Made by a program: the position numbers and the translations under genes
Shown here: positions 24,640 through 35,214 of the stretch, piece after piece
How positions within the stretch are numbered: the stretch's first letter is position 1
Layout of the letters: each line of letters starts with the position of its first letter
The notes under the pieces: generated by a model
The model's database searches: none
What the model saw: the letters and a program-made list of their open reading frames with translations, nothing else
What the model was told of the DNA's origin: nothing
Source: Cliona cf. orientalis
Taxonomy: Eukaryota > Porifera > Demospongiae > Clionaida > Clionaidae
Length of the DNA: 64,000 bases
Assembly (NCBI GenBank): GCA_963930775.1
Contig: OZ005692.1
Location: 4,698,135 to 4,762,134, forward strand
Direction of reading: 5' to 3'

Positions 24640-25572
24640 TATATACTCGGGCATTGTGTACGTACTGCATATGCGCACCCCTTGCATTGGGTGACCCATA
24701 GGTACCCTCTATATACTTTGGTACTATATATACTCTGGCCGTGTGTACCTATTGCATGTGTGTACCCTTGGGTGACCCATAAGTACCCTATGTATATTTC
24801 AGTGCTCTATTACATACTCAGGCAGTGTGTACCCACTGTATATGTACACCCCTTGCATTGGGTGACCCATAGGTACCCTATGTATATTTCGGTACTATAT
24901 TAGCTATATCCTCTGGCCGTGTGTACCTACTGCATATGTGCACCCCTTGGGTGGCCCATAGGTATCCTATAATTGAAGGGGTCAGTGGAAAAAGGGGATA
25001 AGTCATATTTTAAATTTAGTACTTTTGAGAAAACAGGCATTTAAGTATGGACATACATTGTTGCCTGTATCTCTGTTTTGGAGCAATAAAAATTGTTTTA
25101 GACACAGAGCATTGCACACACAGTATTTCAGTGTAGTAAGGAATAGGATTTTTAATCCGTTTTCGAATATTTGGAAATGGTCGTCACTTGGATAAACGCG
25201 CTGCGGGTAAAATGTACGCGATTTTGAAAAGTTTGCGTTCAAATAATTATTGCGGATCACCCAAAAAGATTGCGTGTGCGTGCTTAAAACATTGCGTGCG
25301 AATAGTAGATGAGTTGACCTTAGTAGCAGTATGCAAAACTCCATTTTATCAAAAATATGACTTCTCTCCTTTTTCCACTGATCCCTTCAATTATATCCTT
25401 CGGTACTATTATTATACTATGGCCATGTGTACCTTCTGTATATGTGCACCCCTTGGGTGACCAATAGGTACCCTATAATAATATAATACTTTGGTATAAT
25501 ACTCCAGCCGTGTGTACCTACTCTGCATAATATGTGTACCCTTGGGTGACCCATAGGTAATGCATGTATACT
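24640..25572. repeat. Minisatellite, ~90-115-bp units, split by a MITE
   Basis: Repeated units contain GTGTACCTACTGCATATGTG, CACCCCTTGGGTGACCCATA and GGTACCCTATGTATATTTCGG-like blocks. At least four units lie at 24640-24970 and two more at 25392-25572, separated by an inserted element. Unit boundaries and spacing vary, so this is a tandem satellite and not a gene. Confidence 0.8.
24972..25391. mobile_element. 420-bp MITE inside the minisatellite
   Basis: Starts ATTGAAGGGGTCAGTGGAAA and ends with the inverted TTTCCACTGATCCCTTCAAT. The matching arms extend about 40 bp (to AAGTCATATTTT). TATA occurs directly on both sides. It splits an otherwise continuous tandem array, giving an internal empty-site proof of insertion. 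No ORF of note. Confidence 0.85.
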
Positions 25573-26051
25573 GGAGTAATGAGTTACGGGAAATATAGCA
25601 TAATGTTCAACCTTGGGCTCACTCATATGTATTATACCAATTGGTGTATGACTTGTATACTGTGATGGCAACACAGGACATTTATGCCCGTAGCCTGCAA
25701 GATTACTGATACTTTAAAATTGGCTCACCTGCCCACTCTCCGTACTTATTGAGATTGGTCCTGAATATCCCCCATGGAGTAAGGACAAAGGCATGAAACT
25801 CTACCGCAAACTTGAAATTTCAGTAGTTTAAGAGCTGTCCAAGAGAGCCAGAGAACACCAACCACAGCTGCTGCATTCCTGGAGGGAATTAATTTCAATG
25901 ATATGAGCCACACTGTACTGCAAAAATTTAACTGATGCATTGATGGCTATTTATTGTAGCCAAGGTCCATCGTGTGCATATTAAAACTACCCATGTTTTT
26001 GGATGTAGTCTGGGTGCCAGCTCCTTCCTCTCTTGTGAAGGGGCGGCACCC

Positions 26052-26430
26052 AGACTAACTTTAGTAGCGATTACAGACTTCCAAGGGGCTGCGGTAGATC
26101 GCGAATATCTGGGCTCTGGCTAGGAGTACTCTCATGAAACAAATTGCAGTAGATAGCTCAATGAAAAGGCTATCCATCGAGGCCTTAACCTTGCAAATCG
26201 GTCCAGCGGAATGGCCGCTATAGCTTCATTTTTGTTTGTATTAAGTTTCTATGGAGAAAGCTTAGGTGAGCGTGGCTTCGTAACGGTTTTGCCTACGATC
26301 CTGTTACAAGCGCCGTTGGATAGAGCTCGTGGAGAGCTACCTTCTGATACTCGAACATTGATATCCCACTGGGAGAGGTTTCACGGAAAAATTGGTGAAA
26401 TTTGGAAGTCTGTAATCGCTAACTTTAGTA
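26052..26430. mobile_element. Small inverted-repeat element
   Basis: ACTTTAGTAGCGATTACAGA-CTTCCAA at 26059 is inverted at 26403-26432 (TTGGAAGTCTGTAATCGCTA-ACTTTAGT). It is preceded at 26009-26055 by a second short hairpin (GTCTGGGTGCC...GGCACCCAGAC). The interior contains an 82-codon open stretch without recognisable domains. Confidence 0.55.
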
Positions 26431-26477
26431 ATACATGTACCTTTATCCTTTCTAACTAACGCGCCACTAAAATATAA

Positions 26478-26840
26478 CTAGAGCTTTGTAGAGCGCATAC
26501 CCCGCGCATGTTATAGCAATACTATGGGGCAGTTTTATGACTTGATGACCCTTTCCAACATTGAGCTTGAGCATGCGCAGTCACATCAGCATACTAAAAG
26601 AGTGGGTGTGGTCAATAAACCACAGGCATGCTGAACAGAAAATGCACGATTTGTAGCACTAGCAAGCCTTTTTGAGCAATTCTAAGCGCGTACAAACCAT
26701 TTTTTCACCAATATCTACTGATTGGTTGTACTTACAGCTCACACAGATGCCTAGAACACGAGATCCGGCAATTTTCGTGCCGACAATGATAGACAGACAA
26801 ACCGATTGCTTTACCCCTTGCGCATGCGCGCGGGGAAATT
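26478..26840. repeat. MITE-like repeat, family 1 copy 2
   Basis: Starts CTAGAGCTTTGTAGAGCGCA-TACCCCGCGCATG and ends TTACCCCTTGCGCATGCGCG-CGGGG. It shares ends and internal fragments with 231-810 and inverted 30093-29199. Confidence 0.65.
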
Positions 26841-26892
26841 ACCGACTTTAGGTGGTACATTTAATAATATTAGAGCACGGAAATCAACGTTA

Positions 26893-27737
26893 GGTGGTCA
26901 GGCCATACCCATTCAATATGTTGTTGCTCGGACCCGACCGACCCTGTCCTTTTTTTATTATTGCAAAAAAGGGCGTGTCCACACGTTGCACATACCGCGC
27001 GCTTGGCCGGCCAGCCCATCTAATTCAATTAAGCGAACCTTGTGTGCGCACTCTTTTCTGGATCGACAACGAGGTAGAGCGAGATCAAGCTGGGCGCAAA
27101 GGGCAACTGCTTCATGTGCTTGGCTATCAGTCTTGGTAAAGTGCGGTGTTGTTTGCTTGAAACTGAGGATAATCATTTGTTGTGAGTGGACAGATTCATT
27201 TGCAGCAGTGCTGGACAAGGTGGAAGACTAGTACTACAGTGAAAAAGTAGTTAAAAAGGTGATTATTTCTACCAACGAGAAGTTTGTCGACCTATGTCAC
27301 GTTGTTCCTCTCACTGTTCCCATCTCTGTGTGTGATCAGTTTCGATGCAATTTTGTCTGCTTCTATTTGAAGGACAATCATATCATAGTGCTAAGCTGGT
27401 TAATTTCCCTCCTATCTGCTACTACTGTGGTGGTTCTGAGGAAACCCTTGTCAATGACGAAGAAATGACTGAACTGAAGCAACAGTATGCAGTGGTCCGA
27501 CCTATATGTTTATTATGTAAGGCTAGTGGGAAGAAAAGTTTTACTAGTCACCCGAGCAACTTAAAAAAGAGAAGGAAGACAAATTAATAATTTTTTATGA
27601 TGTCATTATCTAGTGTTAATTTGATTATAATGTCATGAATATATTTAAGTAATTAATTTTTTTCCCCGACCGACCGACCCTTGTTTGCATTGATCAATGT
27701 CCGAGCAATAACATATCAAATAGGTATGGCCTCAGAG
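26893..27737 (+). mobile_element. Decayed DNA transposon with diverged TIRs
   Basis: The left arm around 26898 (AGGCCATACCCATTCAATAT, TGTTGCTCGGAC, GGTCGGTCGGG-like) is inverted at 27664-27735 (GACCGACCGACCC...GTCCGAGCAATAACATAT...GGTATGGCCT). The arms are ~45 bp with mismatches. It contains the C-terminal ORF described separately; the rest of the coding region is missing. Confidence 0.65.
27345..27587 (+). pseudogene. C-terminal fragment with CxxC...CxxC zinc-binding pattern
   Basis: An 80-codon frame reads CYYCGG...VRPICLLCKASGKKSF followed by a basic end (HPSNLKKRRKTN). Two CxxC pairs suggest a zinc ribbon. Its position inside the TIR element makes it the likely tail of that element's protein. 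I do not recognise the family with confidence. Confidence 0.45.
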
Positions 27738-28009
27738 AGGCACGTTGTAATTAGAGCAGAAGTGTACGTGGCTTCCAGTGTAATATACTCGATTCAGTAT
27801 GGGATACTCGAGCTATTGTCAACTGTATACCGGTACTGCTCTATTATTTATAGGGCCTGGTAGTAAAATTAATAATACCTCACGAGTTTTCATGCTATGC
27901 ATGGCACAGTTTATGCACCTGTAGAAGCAGTAGTGTTCAGAAACAAAGATATCCAGAAGGTTATCCATCTTGTCCTCCTTTGTGAATGCACAAACTGTGC
28001 AATAAATTA

Positions 28010-28397
28010 CCGTAGAAACTGGTTGTTAAGCGCTGCTCGCTGTTAAGCGCATACTTTTTATTAAGCGCATAGTTTTGTGCGAGCTTTACCGCTCTTTGTT
28101 AGGCGCATATACCCAGCAAGCCAGCTGAACCACGAGCGATCGGTTACATGAGCCCAAAAAGAAGGCTAGAAGTAGGCTGGAGAAGAAAATGTCGAGAATT
28201 ACGCTCTCTGGTCGCTTCTTGGCCGCCGTTGTAGGCCTTTCTATCCTCGACACGTTCTTTACGCACGCCCCACCTACCGTGTTTTAGCACTTTTAATTAA
28301 GCGCATGCTTCCTGTTAAGCGCACACTTTTTATTAAGCGCATATTTTCTTACTGCCGCGTGTTATAAGCGCATGCGCTTAACAACCAGTTTCTACGG
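28010..28397. mobile_element. MITE, family 2 copy 1 (at the dehydrogenase stop codon)
   Basis: The left end CCGTAGAAACTGGTTGTTAA-GCGC is mirrored at 28375-28397 (GCGCTTAACAACCAGTTTCT-ACGG). TA on both sides is the probable target duplication. The interior is rich in TTAAGCGCAT repeats. A related element with the same end rule lies at 38024-38415. It interrupts the last exon of dehydrogenase copy B exactly at its TAA. Confidence 0.88.
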
Positions 28398-28447
28398 TAT
28401 TTCTGTTTAATCTCTTTGCTAAGGTGCCGTTCTTTTGCTGCCATCCT

Positions 28448-28448
<1 letters not shown>

Positions 28449-28484
<36 letters not shown>
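28449..28484. repeat. (GA)n microsatellite
   Basis: 18 GA units directly before the surviving part of the last exon of dehydrogenase copy B, where the polypyrimidine tract would be on the minus strand. Confidence 0.95.
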
Positions 28485-28487
<3 letters not shown>

Positions 28488-29198
28488 GATATTAATTTTG
28501 GAAAATGATCAAACACACATTGGTTCACCTGAAGAGCATGAGAGAAGCAGCCATGAGTGAATCTCTTTATCCCAATGGTAGCCACGGCTACCCGGGCAAA
28601 AGCAACTGGCTCGGGCACCCAAAAGTTAGCACTGCCACTCCCACTCATCGCTGTGCTCACATAGAAATGAGACATACACTGAAATGAAGAAAATTTAAGG
28701 CAGATTGAGAGCAAAAATAAATACACGGCATGGAAGCTCACCTGTACTATGATGCCTTTGCTGGTGTATTCCTTATAGAGGCCAGCAGAGAAAGAATCCA
28801 CAAAACTCTGCACATTGAAGAGTACAAAAAATTAATGGTCACATATATTGTAATTAAACTAGAGATTCAGAAAGAATAATCTGTACATCAATAACTGGCT
28901 TGCATATCACATATTATGAGTTATTTTTAAATGCATTTTTAGTTCATCACCTTAGTGGCAGCATAGCCAGTGAGCATTGGAGGCATGATGCCAGAGACAC
29001 AGGATGAGAGATTCACTATGATGCCTCTCCTCTTCTTAAACATTCCGGGCAGCACCACCTTCGTCATCTATAGTGTGAAGTTTGTTTAATTTCAACAGCC
29101 TAAGTATAGTGCCATGTATATGGATTTGATGAAGGTACGTGGGATGCCAATAATAATATTATCTAGAGGAGGCATATTATATGAGCATAAGTACATGT

Positions 29199-30093
29199 AG
29201 TTAACCCTCGGCGCATGCGCGAGGGTTACGGTAGTTGGTTTGTGTGTCTGTCTGTCTGTTATCACGCTACCTGCTACATACCTCGTTTGCGAGTCCAATT
29301 TGCGGTGTTATAAGGTTCCTTATGGCGTTCCAAAGCCATGATTTGTGTGGATTTCTCCGAAAACGCTTTGTTCGCCAGTTTTGGCGTCATTTGTGGATTC
29401 TAAGCTTCTTGACTTTTCCCGAGCTAGCGATAGCATGACTTAACGTATAAATAGGTTGCGCGCTATATACGGTATGTACATCTATTAACCCTCAGCGCAT
29501 GCGCGGTTGCATCAATCCCGCCGCTCAGTCCACTGGTGAGCTTTTGACGATCGCGGCCGGATGAGAGTGGCTTCTTTTCAACTCTAAAGCTTAGCTGCTA
29601 AGCCTTAGAGTTGAAAAGAAGCCACTGTCATCCCACGCTAAGCTGTCTGTATGGTACCCTTTGACTCTCTGGCTTGTATGCATGCATGACATTAATTTTA
29701 ATACAGTGCTTGAACCCAAGTGAGTTGCGATAATATTGGACATGCAATATTGCACAGTGTACTTCAGTCTTGTGCCAAGGCTTTGCATCATAGTCCTTCA
29801 AGTTAAGATATAGCTAGCTAAGCCCCCAAGAATTAGCGGTTAGGCTACAATGAGGGAAGTTGAGTTGATCTCGACACCACAGTGTGGAATTCGATACAAC
29901 ACACTAGGGTTGTTGCTGCTATGAGCTGTTGCACCTTGAATAATACTGCTGTGCAAGTATAACATTATCCTCATCCCTGTCTCGTCCCAGCCCCAGTCCT
30001 TTAGCTACCTCCTTTTCTGCATGCAATTGTTGAAGCATTTAGCTAATGCCATGCAGCGCGCCGAGGGTTTTGTGCTCGAGAGAGCTCTAGTTG
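29199..30093. repeat. MITE-like repeat, family 1 copy 3 (inverted orientation)
   Basis: Read on the minus strand it begins CTAGAGCTCTCTCGAGCACA and ends in GCGCATGCGCCGAGGGTTAA, the same end signatures as 231-810 and 26478-26840. At ~895 bp it is longer than the others because it carries extra internal sequence, including the hairpin at 29559-29633. Confidence 0.6.
29559..29633. other. 75-nt near-perfect hairpin
   Basis: GGATGAGAGTGGCTTCTTTT pairs with AAAAGAAGCCACTGTCATCC; the arms continue through CAACTCTAA/TTAGAGTTG and GCTTAG/CTAAGC to a 3-nt loop. The stem is about 35 bp with one or two bulges. The size fits a pre-miRNA or a small MITE; no transcription evidence is available from sequence. 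Confidence 0.7.
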
Positions 30094-30506
30094 CATACCG
30101 TAGTTTATTGCCCATCAGTCAAGAATACTGTACAGCTAGCTAGTATACAGTATACACTTACTTGTACCATAGTCTGGCAGTTGACCTCTATCATCTTATG
30201 AAACCACTGAAAAAAAAAAAAAAAGAAGCGGAAAGGGTGAGCCATCCATCTATGATAACTATTTCTTTAACTTACTTCTGCCGAGCGCTCATGAACCACA
30301 TCAGGACACTCGAATGCAATACCAACATTGTTAACTGGAGGTAAAGTGCATAAGGTATACATGGATTCTACGCAGGTGCGTGAAAGAATGTTCACGCGGA
30401 ATAGCGATTAGAAATGGGCGGAAATGACAGCCTATGACGAGGTACACGCCCCTTGGTGGGAAAGATCCTACAGGCGTTCGTTGAGGAGAAATAAAAGTGG
30501 CAAGCT

Positions 30507-32386
30507 ATGGCTGGAGTGTCGACGATGTCCGTGTATCTACGAGCGCTAGATCCACTTGCAAGGGCTAGGTACGTAGAGAAACTACAGCTGGTTGGACTGA
30601 GTGAGACTGAGGATCCATATGAGCTTTGGAAATGTGACAGATTCGAGGATGACATGACTAGGTGGCCACCAATCGAGTATGGACACATATTTTGCTATTT
30701 CGTTGAGCGCCCTGGAGTCTTCACGAAGCAAGAGCTAATGCAGTGGAAGAGTTTGGAGGCCTACAACTACTTTCAGAGTGGGCACGTTCGTAATATCAGA
30801 TTATTCAGGCTACCAGCCACACAGAGTTGTGTCATGATGGCTTTTGTCAATCCAAGCCAAAACGCTCCTGATAAAGCTCACCATGCCTGGCTAGGAGTGA
30901 AGCTCGATGGCACAGTGATCACAGCACACTGTACATGTATGGCTGGGTAAGTAGACCTAAATAATTTATGTTCCATGTACTGTTATGACTGATGAATGTT
31001 TCCATTTGACAGGCTAGGGGAGGGGTGCTCACATGCCGCTGCTATCCTGTTCAAGATAGAGTGTGCCGTGCGGAACGGATATACTTCAGTTACATCCAAT
31101 CTCTGTGGCTGGAATCAAGTGTTCACAACTAAGGTAAGATATTATATGATTAGGTTTAGCATCACGATGTTCATTACCATCATTGTCTTTAGCACGAGCC
31201 TGCTAAGATCATCAACATAGATTTCTCCCAACCAAAAGTGAGCAACAACGTTCCAGCTGCTGAGGAAGGTACCCAGAACGACGACTCGCTTGCCGTCAAT
31301 TCACTTGCTGTACCACCTACAGCGGAGGAAAGAAGAGCGTTTGTGACTGGGCTGCACAATCTTTTCCCCAAAGCAGCTGTGTTAAGTGTCTTCCTCCCAA
31401 AGGAAAATCCAGACTGTCAGCCAACAACGAAGAAACTTCCTCGTACAATCATGTCGCTCTACCATCCGCGATACCAGAAATTAAGCCCAAGTATGCTCGC
31501 GCAAGAGAGCCAACGTGTGTTCGAAAAGGAGCTAAAGGTTACAAATGCCGAAGCAATGTACCTCACGCAGTGTACCCGTCTACAGGCTCAGTCAACGGTG
31601 TGGTTTGAGCACAGAAAGGGCCGTCTTACTGCATCACGGTTCGGAGCCATCTGCCGTACTTCAGTCGACAAGCCAGCAAAATCGCTTGTAGTTCAACTTC
31701 TCCAGAGGAAATCAACCGCAAAGTGTGCTGCCCTAACATGGGGAATTGAGAAGGAGTCAAAGGCCAGACTGGAGTATGAGGGAGTGATGAAAATCTCACA
31801 CACCTCTTTCAAAGTGGAGAGCACTGGACTACACGTCAATCCGAAGTACCCACATCTTGGTGCTTCACCTGATGGGCTCACAAGCTGTACCTGCTGTGGT
31901 GATGGCATTCTCGAGATAAAGTGCCCTTATAGTTTACGAGACTCGATCCCCACCAATGCTCCCTACTTAACTTCCTCCATGGATGGAGAATACACGCTCT
32001 CCACAACACACGAATACTACTATCAGGTGCAGGGACAATTGGGCATTACTGGTCGACCATTTTGTGATTTCGTGTGCTGGACACCTCAGGACATTCATGT
32101 GGAGAGAATCTTATATGATCCGGATTTCTTCATTGAGATGGAACTTAAACTCCAGAATTTTTTTGTTTCGGTGATCCTTCCTCGTGTACTCTGTGGTGAG
32201 GACAAAGAAAACGTTCAGCATCCAAGTGAACTAACTGGAGCTTTTTGCTACTGTCGGAAAGGAGAGTTTGGAGATATGGTGCTGTGTGATTCGCCTAGCT
32301 GTAAGTATGGGTGGTTCCATTTTTCTTGTGTGAATCTCTCGTCAACCCCCACAGACGCCTGGTTTTGTCCAGACTGTAGACAGTAA
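30507..32386 (+). CDS. SWIM zinc finger - YqaJ nuclease - PHD finger protein of the transposon
   Basis: Exons 30507-30946, 31013-31133 and 31193-32386 join in frame to 584 residues with GT/AG introns of 66 and 59 bp. Domains: an N-terminal part like other transposon accessory proteins; a SWIM-type zinc site split by intron 1 (HCTCMAG / LGEGCSHAAAILF); a YqaJ PD-(D/E)xK nuclease (WFEHRKGRLTASRFG, GASPDGL, ILEIKCPYS, YYYQVQGQLGITG); and a C-terminal PHD finger (CYCRKGEFGDMVLCD, WFHFSC, WFCPDC). Family knowledge: YqaJ folds are DNA exonucleases, and PHD fingers read histone tails. Likely helps transposition, for example end processing or target choice; that is inference. All metal and nuclease residues look present. 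Confidence 0.88.
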
Positions 32387-32586
32387 ACATGCTTATGCAC
32401 ATACATACATGTTTGTGCTATCACTTATCTTAATATAATTAATTTTTATGACATAATTATTCATAATAGAAACATGTCATGTCTTTCCTTTGGTAACATG
32501 TCTATACACAAACCAAAATTTAATAATTAAAACAGCATGAGTCACTAAAATTAATATTGGCACAACAAGTTGATGTTATTCAGTCA

Positions 32587-34410
32587 CTAAACAATAGATA
32601 CTGACATGTTAGTAAGTGCACAACAAACTGTCAAAATCTTGTCTATATTAGCTACCCCTTGATCTCCCTTATGTTTAAGTAAACTTATAGCAAGAGGGCC
32701 CTTCAGGATAAGGTACTTGTTTTTCAGTAAGCCTATCACTCTCTCTACATGGATCCTTACTCGGGACAGCTGTTTCGACAGCTCTACATCTCTCTGGCTC
32801 AGCTGCTGTTTACCACGGGTGAACGAAGGTATCTCCAACTTTGCACCATGGATGGCTAGGTCATCAGCGATGGTAAACCCACGGTCTGCCAAAATAGTAT
32901 CACCATGTTCAACAAGGTTATAAAAGTTACATGCTTGTGTCAAGTTCTTGTCAGAAACTCTTCCGCCCCAACACTCGGAAAGAAAACAGATTGTACCGAA
33001 GGGTGTGATGCCAATTAAAAACTTGACTGTGTTGTGTTTTTTGTAATTAGAGTAAGTCTTTGATCGAGCACTGAAGTTTTTCGGTGTTTCAATAAAGATT
33101 TCTGAGCAGTCTATTATGCACCTACAATTTGGATAGAGCTCCTTGAAAACAGCTGGCATGTTTCGCCTACAAATATCTCGCTCGGGCCAACCAATCAAAA
33201 AGGATAAGCGTACAAACATAATGTCAAGCCACTTCTGAAACACTCTAGAGGCCACTGAAGCGTGAATTTTGAAGCGAGCAGCTAAATCTTCAAGGATTAA
33301 GCCTAATCTTAGCCTGACCAACACTAGAAAAAGCTCATTTTCAAGAGATAACTTACTAAAAGGGGAAGGAGGTGGAGCGAGAAAGAGAAAAAGGTGGAGA
33401 AAGACGCTCCATGACGGCAGCCCAGTGTAGAATTTCGTTTTCTCATCATTTGCCTCGATCGTCCTAATTCCAAACCGGTCATCCTCAAGACGTCTTTTCA
33501 GGAGTTCATTCTCCTTCATGATGCTTTGCGTCAAATGTGCACAGTCGTCAGTTTGTGAGCTTGCATCACTCAATGTTGTAGATGACAACTGTGCTTCTAG
33601 CGCTTTCATTCTCTCCTCTTCCTCAATGCGTTGCTGTTCTTCAAGCCTTCTCTTCTCCTCTTCAATACGAAGCTGTTCTTCCCTCCTTCTTTCCTCTTCG
33701 ATACGAAGCTGCTCTTCCCTCCTCTCCTCTTCAATACGAAGCTGTTCTCTCCTCTCTTCTTCCATACGTAGTTGTTCCTTTCTTCTCTCCTCCTCTTCAG
33801 CAAGTTGCTGCCTTCTTTCATCCTCTTTCGCTTCCATCTCCGCTCGAACTCGCTCCCCTTCAACACGAAGATACTCCATCTCTGCGATCACAGCTTTCTC
33901 CACTTCAGCTCTATAAGCTGCTTGTTCTTCTCGTTGACTCTCCTCCATGGTCTTTCGATGCAACTCTTCTTGTGTGTTGGTAATCTGGATTGTCCTATCT
34001 ACAAGTCTAGTAACTCTTCTAGTGTTTCTTTCATCACTATTTTTGTAGGCCTTTGGAAATACACTGGGGACATAATCTGGATGACTGGGATGAGTGTGAG
34101 GTTTTCCTACATGGTGTCATAATTTTGAGTGTAAGTCAATTACTTAAGACAAGGTAACGTTATTTGAAAGTATTCAGTACATCTATGAATAGGTATCACA
34201 CTGTGGGATCCTTTATAGAAGTATTTTACCTTGGATAAAGTGCTTGCTACAAATTCTGGTGTGGGGGGTTGGCTTCCAGTTGACCCGTCTTACAGCTGCT
34301 GTCCACTTATTGCATCTGTCCCTATCTCCGAATGGAAATCGATAAAAACGTAGGTTAGGACCTTGGCCTACGCGACTGCAGCATCCAAACACGCAGCAGC
34401 TGTTCACCAT
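32587..34410 (-). CDS. THAP - coiled coil - DDE_4 transposase
   Basis: Exon 1 34410-34230 and exon 2 34106-32587 join in phase to 566 residues. The N-terminal THAP zinc finger has CCVFGC, FYRFPFGD, W, CSKHF and, across the intron, GKPHTHPSHPDYVPSVFP (the usual THAP end). A long E/R-rich coiled coil follows (about residues 95-200, EERREEQLRIEEERR repeats). Next come a helix-turn-helix (LRLGLILEDLAARFKIHASV) and a DDE_Tnp_4 core: D in CIIDCSEIFIE, D in ILADRGF, E in HVERVIG. The coding strand faces the accessory gene, with 200 bp between the stops. Presumably binds the TIRs through THAP and catalyses excision. No stop or frameshift was found, so the element could be active. Confidence 0.9.
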
Positions 34411-34981
34411 CTTCGCTCGAGGCTGCTAAACTGTAGCGCTTCTACACCTGCTGCTCGCAAGGTTCAGCTGATCTTTCCCACCAAGGGGCGTGTACCTCGT
34501 CATAGGCTGTCATTTCCGCCCATTTCTAATCGTTATTCCGCGTGAACATTCTTTCACGCGCCTGCGTAGAATCCATGTATAATTAAAATGACTACAAAGT
34601 ACATGTGTATGTAAGGGCTTACTGAGAATTCTAATATCAAGGTCTTGTAGTCGTTCGGCAATGTTTGGGTAGATCTCCATTCCATCAGAGAAGTCAACAG
34701 GGATGACAACTACTTCATAATTATACTTCTGTTCTGTACATGTACGTAGTACACGATTTGGACATAATTATCAATCCACAAGGATCACATGATCAAGTTA
34801 ATACAACTCACTTATTTCATCCTCCACTTTCTTCAGTTTCTCTTGAGAGCGACTCATGATCACAACATTCAGACCACGTCTGGCAAGCTAGCAGAAATTA
34901 TGAGATGGTGCATGTGTGTACGCGTGTCGATCACTAAAACATCTATTACAAAGTTGGTACAATTTTATAAATTTAGTAATT

Positions 34982-34985
<4 letters not shown>

Positions 34986-35014
<29 letters not shown>
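34986..35014. repeat. (GA)n microsatellite
   Basis: GA run located where the Rossmann-motif exon of dehydrogenase copy B is missing. Confidence 0.95.
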
Positions 35015-35018
<4 letters not shown>

Positions 35019-35214
35019 TACATTGTACATGTACATGATTTGCATATAGGAGACTTCAACATACCTGCCCATGATCCATATCTCTTGAGATTTATTCTTG
35101 ATATTCCAGAGGAGCCAGGAAGAAGGCACAAAAGTCACCAGCAAGAGCCTTTAGAGCTCTCAACGTCAACCAAGACAGCCACAGAACACCAACAACTGCA
35201 GCAACGTCCCTACA

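Larger units (their letters stand above)
30356..34581. mobile_element. Complete-looking 4.2-kb DNA transposon with 112-bp TIRs (ISL2EU-like)
   Basis: Terminal repeats 30356-30467 and 34470-34581 are inverted and differ at only about two positions. Each starts TATACATGGATTCTACGCAG. They enclose two convergent spliced genes: a SWIM-YqaJ-PHD protein (+) and a THAP-coiled coil-DDE transposase (-), both without lesions. YqaJ nuclease plus THAP/DDE_4 transposase is, from memory, the hallmark of the ISL2EU group related to IS5/Harbinger; I cannot confirm the assignment. It is inserted in an intron of dehydrogenase copy B. Confidence 0.9.
28380..35209 (-). pseudogene. HSD17B12-like dehydrogenase, copy B, split by a transposon in one intron
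   Basis: Minus-strand exons: 35209-35065 (GVLWLSWLTLRALKALAG; frameshift near its end); 34887-34812 (LARRGLNVVIMSRSQEKLKK); 34733-34623 (YEVVVIPVDFSDG...LDIRIL); 30334-30276 (NNVGIAFECPD); 30206-30162 (WFHKMIEVNCQTMVQ); 29067-28951 (VVLPGMFKKRRGIIVNLSS...GYAATK with catalytic S, Y and K); 28807-28742 (SFVDSFSAGLYKEY); 28678-28529; and a last exon before 28440 ending HLSKEIKQK. Phases agree across all of these. The exon for the TGxxxGIG cofactor motif is absent between 34887 and 35065, and the 5' part of the last exon seems replaced by a GA tract. A 4.2-kb transposon occupies the intron between 34623 and 30334. Probably inactive as an oxidoreductase. Confidence 0.8.

Noticed and set aside
24640-25572. 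CRISPR-like array
   Set aside because: The units are continuous ~90-115-bp tandem repeats without unique spacers, in clearly eukaryotic DNA.
33518-33983. Long plus-strand open frames rich in Ser/Leu
   Set aside because: They are antisense shadows of the E/R-rich coiled coil of the transposase on the minus strand.
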